DNA of 64,000 nt, taken from contig JAWKZQ010000013.1 in assembly GCA_041395865.1 (NCBI GenBank), positions 1-64,000 of the forward strand. The letters are read 5' to 3'. Below are positions 45,000-53,644 of this stretch, in pieces. The first letter of the stretch is position 1, and the number at the start of each line of letters is the position of its first letter. The notes below the pieces were generated by a model that saw only the letters and a list, made by a program, of their open reading frames with translations, was not told where the DNA came from and did no database searches. Origin of the DNA: IMCC2047 sp041395865. Its GTDB lineage: Bacteria > Pseudomonadota > Gammaproteobacteria > Pseudomonadales > IMCC2047. Made by a program: the position numbers and the translations under genes.

Positions 45000-46433
45000 T
45001 TATTTTTTGGTTGAACCTGTAATAATGGCGTTGGTATTACTTAACTGCTGAGCCAAAAAATTGCCGGTAGAGTTCAACTGGGAGATTAAGCCATCGAGAG
45101 CGGCAAACTGTTGCCGGGTTCTTTCCTCAATAGCGGCAAGTCGTCGATCCAGCGCCTCACGATCATCTGCAATTTGTTGCAATGCTGTATTTAAACCATC
45201 CTCACGCGCTTTAATAATACCTGTGCTACCTAGCAAGTTAGTCATCAAACCATCGAGCTTTTTAGCAAGCCCTTTATCACTCGCAAAGAAAGAACCAATA
45301 TCATCAAAGTCCTGAGCCAGAATCCTGTCGAAAGTTTCCTGATTAAGTGAAAGTTTGCCGTTAGCATCGGTACTGATACCAAGCTGCGCCAGATTATTAA
45401 ATTTACCAGTCGCATCGGAGAGGTTGCCATACAATAAGCGACTAATCTGGGACTCAGTATTCCGCGCCGAAGTGTCTCCGGTCAGAATGGCTGCTTTACC
45501 TGTTGCAGTATTGAAATCCAGCAACTGATTCAAGGTGTCCTTGAGGTCATTAAAGCTGCTGATAAAAGTATTAACCTTACCTTGCACGTTGCTCTTGTTA
45601 ACTGCAATTGTCAGGATTCCGGGAGGCTCGTTATCCGGATCAGCTGACTTTTGCAAGGCCGTAATCGTTACCCCAGTGATGACATCCTTGAACTCGTTAT
45701 TTGCGCTACTGACGGTAAAACCATCAACGGTAATACGGGCATCAGTCGCTGCAACCAGTTCAGTCAGACGGTTATTAGCATCGCCTGCCTTAAAATACAT
45801 CTGGGATAACCCATTGGCATCAGTGTTATTACTATCATCGTCGCTGACAGTCACCTCAATTGCGCCGTCTGTACCGCTATCTTTAGCAGTTAACACCAAT
45901 TTAGAGACAGTACCACCCGACCCATCATCTACGGTAAGAATGCTTGCCGATAGTTTAGTATTTGCCGATGAGTTATTGATAGCATCCTTGATATCACTCA
46001 GCTTGCCCTCGGTGACATTCACCGTAAAACTGCTGCCACCCGCTGTAATTTGTAACGAGCCAGTACCCACCACAGCATCCGGAGAAGCAAAATCAGCCGT
46101 CACTAACTTATGAGCTTCGGCCAGATTAAGCACATTGACATTAGCACTTCCCACCGCCGCGGTATTATCGGCCGTTGCAGTAAAAATATCACGATTGCTG
46201 GAAGTAGCAGAACGAGTTTGAAACTCCTCCAGTTTGGCGAGTCCCTGTAGAGCCGCCTGAAATTCAGACAGAGAACTCTTCAGGGAGCCAAACGCAGAAA
46301 TGGTTGCCTGGGTTTTCGCCTCCTGAAAATCAAGGCGTTGCGCCGTAGGAGCACGCTCAGCTTCAACCAGCTGCGACAGAATTGAACCGAGATCCAATCC
46401 AGAGCCAATACCAAGTGATGAAACTGAAGCCAT
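45000..46433 (-). CDS. fliD: flagellar hook-associated protein 2 / filament cap FliD
   Basis: A 477-residue secreted protein. The N-terminus ASVSSLGIGSGLDLGSILSQ is the classical FliD start; a flagellin-IN-like repeat and beta-rich D2/D3 domains occupy the middle; the C-terminus from about 400 is coiled-coil (EERTRQQFAALDGLISQL). It caps the filament and guides flagellin folding. A sigma-54 site lies 54 bp upstream of the ATG. Confidence 0.95.
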   Translation of the reverse strand: MASVSSLGIGSGLDLGSILSQLVEAERAPTAQRLDFQEAKTQATISAFGSLKSSLSEFQAALQGLAKLEEFQTRSATSSNRDIFTATADNTAAVGSANVNVLNLAEAHKLVTADFASPDAVVGTGSLQITAGGSSFTVNVTEGKLSDIKDAINNSSANTKLSASILTVDDGSGGTVSKLVLTAKDSGTDGAIEVTVSDDDSNNTDANGLSQMYFKAGDANNRLTELVAATDARITVDGFTVSSANNEFKDVITGVTITALQKSADPDNEPPGILTIAVNKSNVQGKVNTFISSFNDLKDTLNQLLDFNTATGKAAILTGDTSARNTESQISRLLYGNLSDATGKFNNLAQLGISTDANGKLSLNQETFDRILAQDFDDIGSFFASDKGLAKKLDGLMTNLLGSTGIIKAREDGLNTALQQIADDREALDRRLAAIEERTRQQFAALDGLISQLNSTGNFLAQQLSNTNAIITGSTKK

Positions 46434-46486
46434 AATTTTTCCCGCTTTCCTGTCACTAATCTGAAAACTGCTTGCTCAATAAACTA

Positions 46487-46502
46487 TGCAGTTTTCCTGC
46501 CA
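46487..46502 (-). promoter_or_regulatory. sigma-54 promoter of fliD
   Basis: The minus strand reads TGGCAGGAAAACTGCA: GG and GC elements are separated by exactly 10 bp and flanking bases fit the TGGCAC-N5-TTGCA consensus. It lies just after the flaG stop, 54 bp before the fliD ATG, so fliD-S-T has its own start point. Confidence 0.75.
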
Positions 46503-46516
46503 GGTTTCAGCATTTA

Positions 46517-46891
46517 CTAAATATTAGTTTTAACGAGTAAGCCTTCACTCAACTGTTCTGCGATCGCAGCTGAAATGCGCTGCACTTCCTCGGACGGAAT
46601 TTCTCGAATCAGCTCATCCGTCTCCTTGTCGTAAACCTCAATGATGGTTCGTCCAGAAGTTTCAGACACAGAGAAATGAATATTTCTCTGAATATTCTGA
46701 ACAAAGTCATTGATATTACTGACGGCCGCTTCCAGCTCTCGTTTCCCTGCTTGCCCACCAGCCTGCACACTCCCGGTGTAAACTTCTGCCACCTGGTTCG
46801 CTGCAACCTGTCTCGTCGAATTGACAGGCTTCGAAATTCCTTGAACCGGCGATGTCGCGGGCGAAGAGGTATCGTTTATCAGAGTCGCCAT
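46517..46891 (-). CDS. flaG: flagellar protein FlaG
   Basis: A 124-residue protein. The N-terminal half is a low-complexity Ser/Thr/Pro/Gln tail; the C-terminal half has the FlaG core: VSNINDFVQNIQRNIHFSV then TIIEVYDKETDELIREIP with the final helix. FlaG influences filament length by an unclear mechanism. I start at the ATG 46891, with AGGTG six bases upstream; a GTG at 46900 directly follows a stop codon and has no ribosome site. It lies between fliC and fliD, as in Pseudomonas and Vibrio. Confidence 0.9.
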   Translation of the reverse strand: MATLINDTSSPATSPVQGISKPVNSTRQVAANQVAEVYTGSVQAGGQAGKRELEAAVSNINDFVQNIQRNIHFSVSETSGRTIIEVYDKETDELIREIPSEEVQRISAAIAEQLSEGLLVKTNI

Positions 46892-46925
46892 ACCACACAC
46901 CTATAAGTCTGTATCCAATTTAAAG

Positions 46926-46960
46926 AAGCCAAGGCTAGAAAAAACACCTAGCCATGGCTT
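46926..46960 (-). terminator. stem-loop terminator after fliC
   Basis: On the minus strand AAGCCATGGCTAG, a 9-nt loop and CTAGCCTTGGCTT form a 13-bp stem with one mismatch, 15 bp beyond the fliC stop. The following T-run is short (CTTTAAATT), so it may partly terminate or stabilise the fliC transcript. Confidence 0.6.
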
Positions 46961-46974
46961 CTCAATCGCTACTA

Positions 46975-48468
46975 CTACTGGAGAAGCGCCAGCACCTGCT
47001 GTGGCAATGCATTCGCCTGTGACAGAACAGAAATACCTGCCTGCTGCAGAATGGTTGCTCGAGTCAGGTTGGCAGTTTCCGCAGCAAAGTCCGCATCCAG
47101 AATACGAGACCGGGCAGCACTCAGGTTTTCCGAGGTAGAGCTCAAGCTGGAAATAGTAGACTCAAAACGGCTTTGAATCGCACCTAAATCAGCACGAATA
47201 CCGGAAATGGTTTGCAACGCAGAATCAACAACCTGGATTGCGGACTGGGCATTCGCCGCTGAAGTCACGCTAATAGAGCTTACCAGTTGCTGAGTAGAGC
47301 CTACTGCTGTATCTGCTGCAACGTTAAGTACGCTACCGGCTGAGTTTGCAACACTTGAAGAAACGGAGAAACTATTGCTTGAGTTGAAAGTTACCGAACC
47401 ACTAACAACGACACTGTCATTCGCCCCTTGAGTCAGGGTTTCAGGATCTGTGCCAATCGCTGTGGAGCCTACCACTACAGTAGCTGAAGCTGTAGAGTGG
47501 TTGAAGTTTTCGATATTAATATCTTTACCTTCAGCCTGTGTCAGGGTCAGAGTACCGCCACTCACCTCAGCAGAAATACCAGTGGTACCTGATACCTTGT
47601 TAATTTCAGTAGCAAGCGCGCTCAAGTCGCTGGTAGTCACACCGGCAGATACGGTCTGTGTTGAACCACCGCTGCCAAGCGTCAAAGTAACCGTACCGGC
47701 AGCACTCAGAGTGCCAATCGTTGCCGTAGAGCTTGCATCAGCAGTGACACCGGTGCTGGCTTCTGCTGCGTTTACTTTGGCAGCTACTGTAAAGGCGCTA
47801 TCGCCCGCAGAGACACTTACGTTACCAGAACCCAAAGTACCGGAAATAGTGAGTGTTTGTGCCGCAATGGTATTTGCGCTAGGCAGTGTTGCCGCCGCGT
47901 CAGTTGTCGACGCCGTACCTTGGTCAGCTGTTGCGTTTTGCGTGTTTACGGTATTGTTCGCCAGTTTATCCCCTGAGGCTCCGGCAATAGAAAAGCTTAT
48001 GGTCTGGTTAGCATTCGCACCTACCTGGAACGCCTGCGTAGTAAATGTACCGTCCAGAACTTTCAATCCGTTGAACTCGGTGGTGTTAGCAATGTTATCC
48101 AGCTGCTGCTTGAGCTGGTTAACTTCCGAGTTCAAACTGGCGCGGTCGGAAGCGGAGTTTGTGGAGTTGGCAGATTGAATTGCCAGCTCGCGCATACGCT
48201 GCAGAATATTAGTAGATTCCTGCAACGCCCCTTCAGTGGTTTGGGCCAGAGAAATACCGTCATTAGCGTTACGAATTGCCTGATTGAGACCACGAATCTG
48301 TGACGTAAAACGGTTACTGATCGCCAGGCCTGCCGCGTCGTCTTTAGCGCTATTAATGCGTAAACCTGAGGATAGACGTTCCAAGGAAGTGCTCAGTGAA
48401 CTCTGGGTATTATTAAGATTACGCTGAGCGTTCAAGGACGAAATATTGGTGTTAATTGTTTGTGCCAT
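46975..48468 (-). CDS. fliC: flagellin
   Basis: A 497-residue filament subunit. The N-terminal D0/D1 (AQTINTNISSLNAQRNLNNT, then LSSGLRINSAKDDAAGLAIS) and C-terminal D1/D0 (SRILDADFAAETANLTRATI, LQQAGISVLSQANALPQQVL) are fully conserved. The middle, about residues 170-400, is a Ser/Thr/Ala/Gly/Val-rich variable domain. The protein has no Cys, Trp or Tyr. The ATG has AGGAGG six bases upstream. A near-perfect sigma-28 promoter lies about 95 bp upstream. Confidence 0.98.
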   Translation of the reverse strand: MAQTINTNISSLNAQRNLNNTQSSLSTSLERLSSGLRINSAKDDAAGLAISNRFTSQIRGLNQAIRNANDGISLAQTTEGALQESTNILQRMRELAIQSANSTNSASDRASLNSEVNQLKQQLDNIANTTEFNGLKVLDGTFTTQAFQVGANANQTISFSIAGASGDKLANNTVNTQNATADQGTASTTDAAATLPSANTIAAQTLTISGTLGSGNVSVSAGDSAFTVAAKVNAAEASTGVTADASSTATIGTLSAAGTVTLTLGSGGSTQTVSAGVTTSDLSALATEINKVSGTTGISAEVSGGTLTLTQAEGKDINIENFNHSTASATVVVGSTAIGTDPETLTQGANDSVVVSGSVTFNSSNSFSVSSSVANSAGSVLNVAADTAVGSTQQLVSSISVTSAANAQSAIQVVDSALQTISGIRADLGAIQSRFESTISSLSSTSENLSAARSRILDADFAAETANLTRATILQQAGISVLSQANALPQQVLALLQ

Positions 48469-48563
48469 GTTAAGCCTCCTGCTTTCTTACGGTCTTTGTT
48501 CTCCAAGAGAACGACCGATGAAAGTGGTTAGTGAAAGGCGATAAAATTCGCCATGCACATACT

Positions 48564-48590
48564 TTATCGACATTGAAAAAGGAAACTTTA
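48564..48590 (-). promoter_or_regulatory. sigma-28 (FliA) promoter of fliC
   Basis: The minus strand has TAAAGTTT at 48590-48583, an 11-bp spacer and GTCGATAA at 48571-48564. This differs from the TAAAGTTT-N11-GCCGATAA consensus at one base. It explains late-class flagellin expression. Confidence 0.92.
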
Positions 48591-48664
48591 GAAATTATTT
48601 CCAAACTAGAAACGGGGTGTTATTTCTACGATTAGCGTGGCAAACGGCCAGGCCCAAAAGACAG

Positions 48665-48695
48665 GCCCGTTACACCCGGTCAAGGCATAACGGGC
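48665..48695 (-). terminator. stem-loop after flgL, probable end of the flg operon
   Basis: The minus strand has a perfect 8-bp stem GCCCGTTA/TAACGGGC with a 15-nt loop, 26 bp past the flgL stop, followed by CTGTCTTTT. It plausibly ends the flgB-L transcript before the fliC promoter. Confidence 0.5.
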
Positions 48696-48721
48696 TTAAA
48701 GGATTAACAGGAAACCGGCTG

Positions 48722-49966
48722 TTACGAGCGGATAAAATTAAACAGCGACAGGTTACTGATCGCCGCATAGCTTTGCTGGGCAGCCTGGAGAATAAAAGTA
48801 CCCTGCGTTAGCTGACTGATTGCTTCGGTAAAGTCCAGGTCCTCGACTTTGGACAGCGTATTTTGACTCATCAACTTAATGTCCGCATTCGCTTCCTGCA
48901 CACTTTCAATGGTATTCAAGCGTGAACCTATTTGCGCCACCGTACGGTTAATAGAGGATAAAACATTGTCCAGACTGATCAGCGCATCGCTGATCAACTC
49001 GCCATACTCGGCCGGAGACGTCCCCGGCGCTACCAATCCCTGCGCCAAACGGTCGACAATACCCAGCATATCCAGTTTTTGCGGATTGTCATGCACGGCA
49101 GTAAAAACATCACCATCGGCGGGCGTACCGGTAATTTCCAGCTGCATCCCCTCGAAGGCGATGGCCTCGCCTGGCGTGTAAGCCATGTTGGTCAGGGGTT
49201 GCGGTGGCGTACCGCCGCTAATTGCCGCGCCGTCGGATACCCGGGTCACACTGTAGGTGGTAGTGCCGCCAGCCACCGAAAAGGTGATCACGGCATCATC
49301 GGGGTAAAAGGCATCGAAATCCGCCTGATTAATCACGGCGGCGTTTTGTGCCACAGCGGAGCCGCCGTTACCGGGGTCCGCCTGCATTGTAAAATCGTTT
49401 GGAATCGGGATACCCATAAACAGCGCTTTGCCCGAATCGTTTACCGCCAGGTTCAAATCCGTGGCCACCGGCAAAAATAACTGCCCCTCATCGCCGCGAT
49501 AACTAAACCCGCCACTGGCATTGCGCACAAAGGGCTGGGTGTCGGCCTGATAGCCCGAGAAGAGGTACTCGCTATCCACGCCTCGGGTATTTACCAGCCC
49601 CAGCAACTCTTCAACCCGTTGCTGCAATTCCGCGGCAATGGCCTCGCGCCCGTTTTGGTCCAAAGCGCCGTCACCGGCCTGAATTGCCAGCTGCCTGACC
49701 CCCTGAAGCGTATTCTCGATACTGCCCAGCGTCGTTTCTTCGAGCTGTAGCCGGTTCGTGGCGGTATCCGCATTTTTCTTATACTGATTGATCAGTTCAA
49801 TTTGTCGTTTCAGGGCAATAATTTGCGGCGCGGCAACAGGATCATCGCCGGGCGTATCCACCCGCTTACCGGTGGCTATCTGTTCCTGCAAACGGGTTAC
49901 ATTTGCCTGCCCTTCCAGCAACCCTTGCAACCCCGCCAGAAAAGCCTGATGCGTGGAGATTCTCAT
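48722..49966 (-). CDS. flgL: flagellar hook-associated protein 3 FlgL
   Basis: A 414-residue hook-filament junction protein. The N-terminus MRISTHQAFLAGLQGLLEGQ is the FlgL start, followed by GKRVDTPGDDPVAAPQIIAL. The C-terminal helix ends the flagellin-like D0/D1 (LTQGTFILQAAQQSYAAIS). A long beta-rich central insertion (about residues 150-320) makes it larger than the enteric protein. It follows flgK by 12 bp and ends the flgB-L run. Confidence 0.95.
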   Translation of the reverse strand: MRISTHQAFLAGLQGLLEGQANVTRLQEQIATGKRVDTPGDDPVAAPQIIALKRQIELINQYKKNADTATNRLQLEETTLGSIENTLQGVRQLAIQAGDGALDQNGREAIAAELQQRVEELLGLVNTRGVDSEYLFSGYQADTQPFVRNASGGFSYRGDEGQLFLPVATDLNLAVNDSGKALFMGIPIPNDFTMQADPGNGGSAVAQNAAVINQADFDAFYPDDAVITFSVAGGTTTYSVTRVSDGAAISGGTPPQPLTNMAYTPGEAIAFEGMQLEITGTPADGDVFTAVHDNPQKLDMLGIVDRLAQGLVAPGTSPAEYGELISDALISLDNVLSSINRTVAQIGSRLNTIESVQEANADIKLMSQNTLSKVEDLDFTEAISQLTQGTFILQAAQQSYAAISNLSLFNFIRS

Positions 49967-49978
49967 AAGCTGTCCCCG

Positions 49979-51991
49979 TTACCCTCTTAAAGCACTCAAC
50001 AACGTATCAAAAATGGATCGCGCCACATTAATCACCTGAGCCGACGCATTATAGGCCTGTTCAAACTCAACCAGCCGCGCCGCTTCTTCATCCAGGTTAA
50101 CGCCAGCCACCGACTGCAACATCGCCTGCGACTGTTCCAGCAGGGTTTGGCTGGCCTCCAGATTATTACGGGCAGTGCTGGTACGGGTGCCGATTTCCTG
50201 AGTAAACACACCATAGGCGGATTCCAGCGTCATGCTGCCATTTTCCAGTACACTGCTGGTCTGAACACCAACCATCGCAAGGCCGGCGCGATTATCCAGG
50301 ACGCCTCCCGCATTGTAATCGACACTAAAGCTGTCTCCCGCCGCCGGCGTACCCGTGATATCAACCTGGAAGCCGAAGCTGGCGGGCAGAATGCCATTGG
50401 GCGCGACCGGCGGATAGGTTAATCCCGTCTGCGGTGGCGCCAATGCCACGGGCGCTGAGGGGTTACTGTTATCCAGGATGTCGTAACTGGTCGGACTGGT
50501 AAACCGTATCGTCACCGGCGGAGACAACTGTCCAGCAGCGGCAAAAAACGGGGTGCTTTTATCGGTTACCTCACCGGCGCTAATGGCCGCATTGCCGGTA
50601 TTGGAGGCGTTGGTGGTCGTGCGAATCGGGGACGCCAGGGCAACTTCCTGGGCACGATCAACCTGCAACGCAATTTCATCAGCAAAGCCGCGCGTCGGCT
50701 GAATCAGAAAACGGTCGCCCGCGGCAAAGGCTCCGGAAGGCCTCTCCAGGGTAATGGTCATTCCGTCAACGGTAACGGTTGCCGGTAAAGCCCCCAGCGA
50801 TCCGGTCAAACTGGGATCCAGCGCGGCATTGCTCACGCCGTCGCTGACTCGCGTCAGTACATAGGTGTTGGCGCCGGTAAAATCCAACTGGTAATCACTG
50901 GTGGTTAACTGATTGACGTCCGAAATCGAGACACTGACCACCTGGTCCTGCGGCAGAGAGTTGCCGCCATTGGCAGTGGTGCGGTTGGCAATCGAGTTGG
51001 CGTTATTGATATCGGTGAGCAAATCGCCGCCCAGGTTACCTTCCAGATCCATGCCCAGATTATGCAGGGCATTCAATGAGCCGCTCACACCCAGCGCAAT
51101 GCGCCCCAGGTTGTTCAGCGCATCATCGATCACCTCGCCCTTAACACTTAAAAGGCCTCCCAGCATACCGCCGCTGACGCCGTTACCGACCGGGGAAACC
51201 GCGCCGCTCACCGAGCGGATAGCCAGTTCGCGCTGCGAAGGGTTATCCGGATTGGCAAGCGTTGTCAGCTCAAAGGCCTCGGTTCCCACTACCAGCGGTT
51301 GCCCATTGCCTACCGAAACGGTGACGCCATTGTTATCGGTGGGAATGACGCTGATATTGACCAGCTCCGCCAGCTTGTTGAGTGCCTGTTCGCGTTTATC
51401 CAGCAAGTCATTGGGGTTGCTGCCGCTATTGGTGGCAATCGCAATTTGAGCGTTCAAATCGGCAATTTCACGGGTATAGGAAGTCGCCTGCTGAGCGACG
51501 GCCTCCACCTGCAAACCGATATCCCGCTGTAACACCAGCAATTGATTATGAAGACTGTTAAATTTCTGGGTGAGTCCTTCGGCGCTGGATAGAAAAACCT
51601 GGCGCGCTTCAATGGATCCGGGGTTATCCACCGCCGTTTGCAGGCTTGAAAAAAAGCTCGACATATTTCCCGACAGGCCTGAGTTGCTGTTGGAGAACAG
51701 CTGGTCCAGCTGGTCCATGAGCGTACTCAGGGTTTCGGCGCCAGCATAGACCGAAGTATCGCTGCGTAAGCCCGCTACCAGGAAATTATTGGTGATGCGG
51801 CGCACCGCCTCCACTTCGACGCCGGTTCCCAGGTAAAAACCGCCCAGAAACTCCGTAGGGCGCGTGCCCAGTTCGGCCGACTGCCTGGAATAGCCTTCAA
51901 CATTGGCATTGGTGACGTTATGGCCGGCCACCCGTAACGAAATACGGCTGCTATTCAGCCCCGATAAACCGATGTTAAGCAATTCTGTCAT
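49979..51991 (-). CDS. flgK: flagellar hook-associated protein 1 FlgK
   Basis: A 670-residue junction protein joining hook to FlgL. The N-terminus has LLNIGLSGLNSSRISLRVAG and HNVTNANVEGYSRQ, the conserved rod/hook motif; the C-terminal segment EEAARLVEFEQAYNASAQVI is typical. The middle holds long beta-rich variable domains, so the protein is larger than the enteric 550 residues. It follows the short flgJ by 63 bp. Confidence 0.96.
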   Translation of the reverse strand: MTELLNIGLSGLNSSRISLRVAGHNVTNANVEGYSRQSAELGTRPTEFLGGFYLGTGVEVEAVRRITNNFLVAGLRSDTSVYAGAETLSTLMDQLDQLFSNSNSGLSGNMSSFFSSLQTAVDNPGSIEARQVFLSSAEGLTQKFNSLHNQLLVLQRDIGLQVEAVAQQATSYTREIADLNAQIAIATNSGSNPNDLLDKREQALNKLAELVNISVIPTDNNGVTVSVGNGQPLVVGTEAFELTTLANPDNPSQRELAIRSVSGAVSPVGNGVSGGMLGGLLSVKGEVIDDALNNLGRIALGVSGSLNALHNLGMDLEGNLGGDLLTDINNANSIANRTTANGGNSLPQDQVVSVSISDVNQLTTSDYQLDFTGANTYVLTRVSDGVSNAALDPSLTGSLGALPATVTVDGMTITLERPSGAFAAGDRFLIQPTRGFADEIALQVDRAQEVALASPIRTTTNASNTGNAAISAGEVTDKSTPFFAAAGQLSPPVTIRFTSPTSYDILDNSNPSAPVALAPPQTGLTYPPVAPNGILPASFGFQVDITGTPAAGDSFSVDYNAGGVLDNRAGLAMVGVQTSSVLENGSMTLESAYGVFTQEIGTRTSTARNNLEASQTLLEQSQAMLQSVAGVNLDEEAARLVEFEQAYNASAQVINVARSIFDTLLSALRG

Positions 51992-52054
51992 GTTAACCGA
52001 ACACCCTTGTTGCCAAACTCGCCGGTTGGTTCCGGCAAACCTGAAGTCACCCTG

Positions 52055-52507
52055 TTATCTCGCAAGCTGACGATAAGCCTGCAATCCTCGCTGTTGTTCA
52101 GCACTGATCTCTGCTTTCCCTGTTTCGCCCGACTGCGCGTCGGAGGCCTGGCCACGATCCACAAATCGCCCCAGCTGCTTCACCAGCATATCGGCTAATC
52201 CCAGCCCGGAACCGGCTGTCATGCTCAGGCTGATCTGCTGATCGTACATATCGCGGTAAATCTTCGACTGCTGGCTGTTAAAGAAACCGTCCTCGGCAAA
52301 AGCCTCGTTGGCGCCACGCATGCTTTTCAGCACGATATTAAGAAAAATCGACTCAAACTGGCGCGCCACTTCCCGCAGCGCACCTTCGCCATCGTTTTGC
52401 GCCTGCTGCTTAATTTTTTCCAGGTTGGCCAGATCCGTATAGGCCTGTGGACTGGCCAATTGGCTGGGCTGGGTAAGCTGGCTGCTCAATGGGAATGAGG
52501 TATTCAC
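52055..52507 (-). CDS. flgJ: rod-binding protein FlgJ, short form without muramidase domain
   Basis: A 150-residue protein containing only the rod-capping half of FlgJ: ALREVARQFESIFLNIVLKS (about residues 43-62) and SKIYRDMYDQQISLSM are the conserved Rod-binding segments. Dual-domain FlgJ of most gammaproteobacteria is about 300 residues with a C-terminal glucosaminidase. Here the frame ends normally and only 63 bp separate it from flgK, with no leftover domain, so this is a genuine short form and not a frameshift in view. A separate peptidoglycan hydrolase must open the wall. Confidence 0.88.
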   Translation of the reverse strand: MNTSFPLSSQLTQPSQLASPQAYTDLANLEKIKQQAQNDGEGALREVARQFESIFLNIVLKSMRGANEAFAEDGFFNSQQSKIYRDMYDQQISLSMTAGSGLGLADMLVKQLGRFVDRGQASDAQSGETGKAEISAEQQRGLQAYRQLAR

Positions 52508-52516
52508 GTATCGCTC

Positions 52517-53632
52517 CTAAATCACCACCAGGCTGGCCTTGAGGGCACCCGCCTGTTTCAGCGCTTCCAGAATGGCCATCAGGTCACCGGGGGCAGCCCC
52601 AACCTGGTTCACGGCCTGCACGATTTCATCCAGTGAAATGCCCGGATTGAAGACAAAGGCACGGCTGGCGCCCTCTTCAATGGTCAAATCCGTCGAAGGC
52701 GTGATGACGGTCTCGCCTTCACTGAAGGCACCGGGCTGGCTCACCTGTGGATTTTCCGTGATGGTCACTGTCAGGTTACCGTGGGTAATGGCGGCCGGGG
52801 ATACCCGCACATGCTTGCCAATCACAATGGTTCCGGTGCGCGAGTTGATGATGACCTTGGCCGTCGCTTCAGCCGGATCAATTTCCAGGTTTTCCAGCAC
52901 CGACAAATAGGTTACCCGTTGCGAGGCATCGCGTGGCGCCGTCACCTGAATAGAGGTGGAGTCCTGCGCAAAGGCGGTATTAGCGCCCAGCAGGTTATTG
53001 ATTTTGTCGGCGACCCGCTTGGCGGTGGTGAAATCCGGCGCATTCAGGTTAAAGGTTAAAGTGTCGCTGTAGGTAAATCCGCTGGGGATCGCCCGCTCAA
53101 CGGTTGCGCCGTTAGGCACCCGGCCCACACTGGGCACATTAACAGTAATCCGTGAACCGTCCGCGCCTTCAGCACCGAAACCGCCAACCACCAGGTTGCC
53201 CTGGGCAATCGCATACACCTGGCTATCCAGACCCTTGAGCGGTGTAATCAGCAGGGTGCCGCCGCGCAGGCTTTTGGCGTCGCCCAGCGAAGAGACCGTC
53301 ACATCAATGGTCTGCCCGGGTTTTGCAAAGGACTGCAGTTCGGCATGTACAGCCACCGCTGCCACATTCTTCGGATTGGGGGTAACGCCCGCAGGCAGCA
53401 CGATACCAAACTGGGTCAGCATATTTTTAAAGGACTGTTTGGTGAACGCGGTTTTATCGCCGGTTCCGTCAAGCCCCACCACCAGGCCGTAACCGATCAG
53501 CTGGTTGGTACGCACGCCAGCGACCGTTGCAAGGTCCTTGAGACGTTCGGCCATTGCCGATTGCGTGCCCAGCATGAACGCTAACATCACCAGCCAATAG
53601 CTGACCTTCGATTTACAGCGAGTATTTTTCAT
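52517..53632 (-). CDS. flgI: flagellar P-ring protein FlgI
   Basis: A 371-residue periplasmic protein that forms the bushing ring in the peptidoglycan layer. A signal peptide ends near SAMAERLKDL; RTNQLIGYGLVVGLDGTGDK is the conserved N-terminal block, and NQVGAAPGDLMAILEALKQA ends the protein. FlgA acts as its chaperone and is encoded at 59229. It lies 12 bp after flgH and 9 bp before flgJ. Confidence 0.97.
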   Translation of the reverse strand: MKNTRCKSKVSYWLVMLAFMLGTQSAMAERLKDLATVAGVRTNQLIGYGLVVGLDGTGDKTAFTKQSFKNMLTQFGIVLPAGVTPNPKNVAAVAVHAELQSFAKPGQTIDVTVSSLGDAKSLRGGTLLITPLKGLDSQVYAIAQGNLVVGGFGAEGADGSRITVNVPSVGRVPNGATVERAIPSGFTYSDTLTFNLNAPDFTTAKRVADKINNLLGANTAFAQDSTSIQVTAPRDASQRVTYLSVLENLEIDPAEATAKVIINSRTGTIVIGKHVRVSPAAITHGNLTVTITENPQVSQPGAFSEGETVITPSTDLTIEEGASRAFVFNPGISLDEIVQAVNQVGAAPGDLMAILEALKQAGALKASLVVI

Positions 53633-53644
53633 CAGGCGCTCCGC

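Noticed and set aside
47450..48178. A 242-codon plus-strand frame opposite fliC
   Set aside because: Val/Ser/Ala-rich mirror of the flagellin variable domain, with no independent support.
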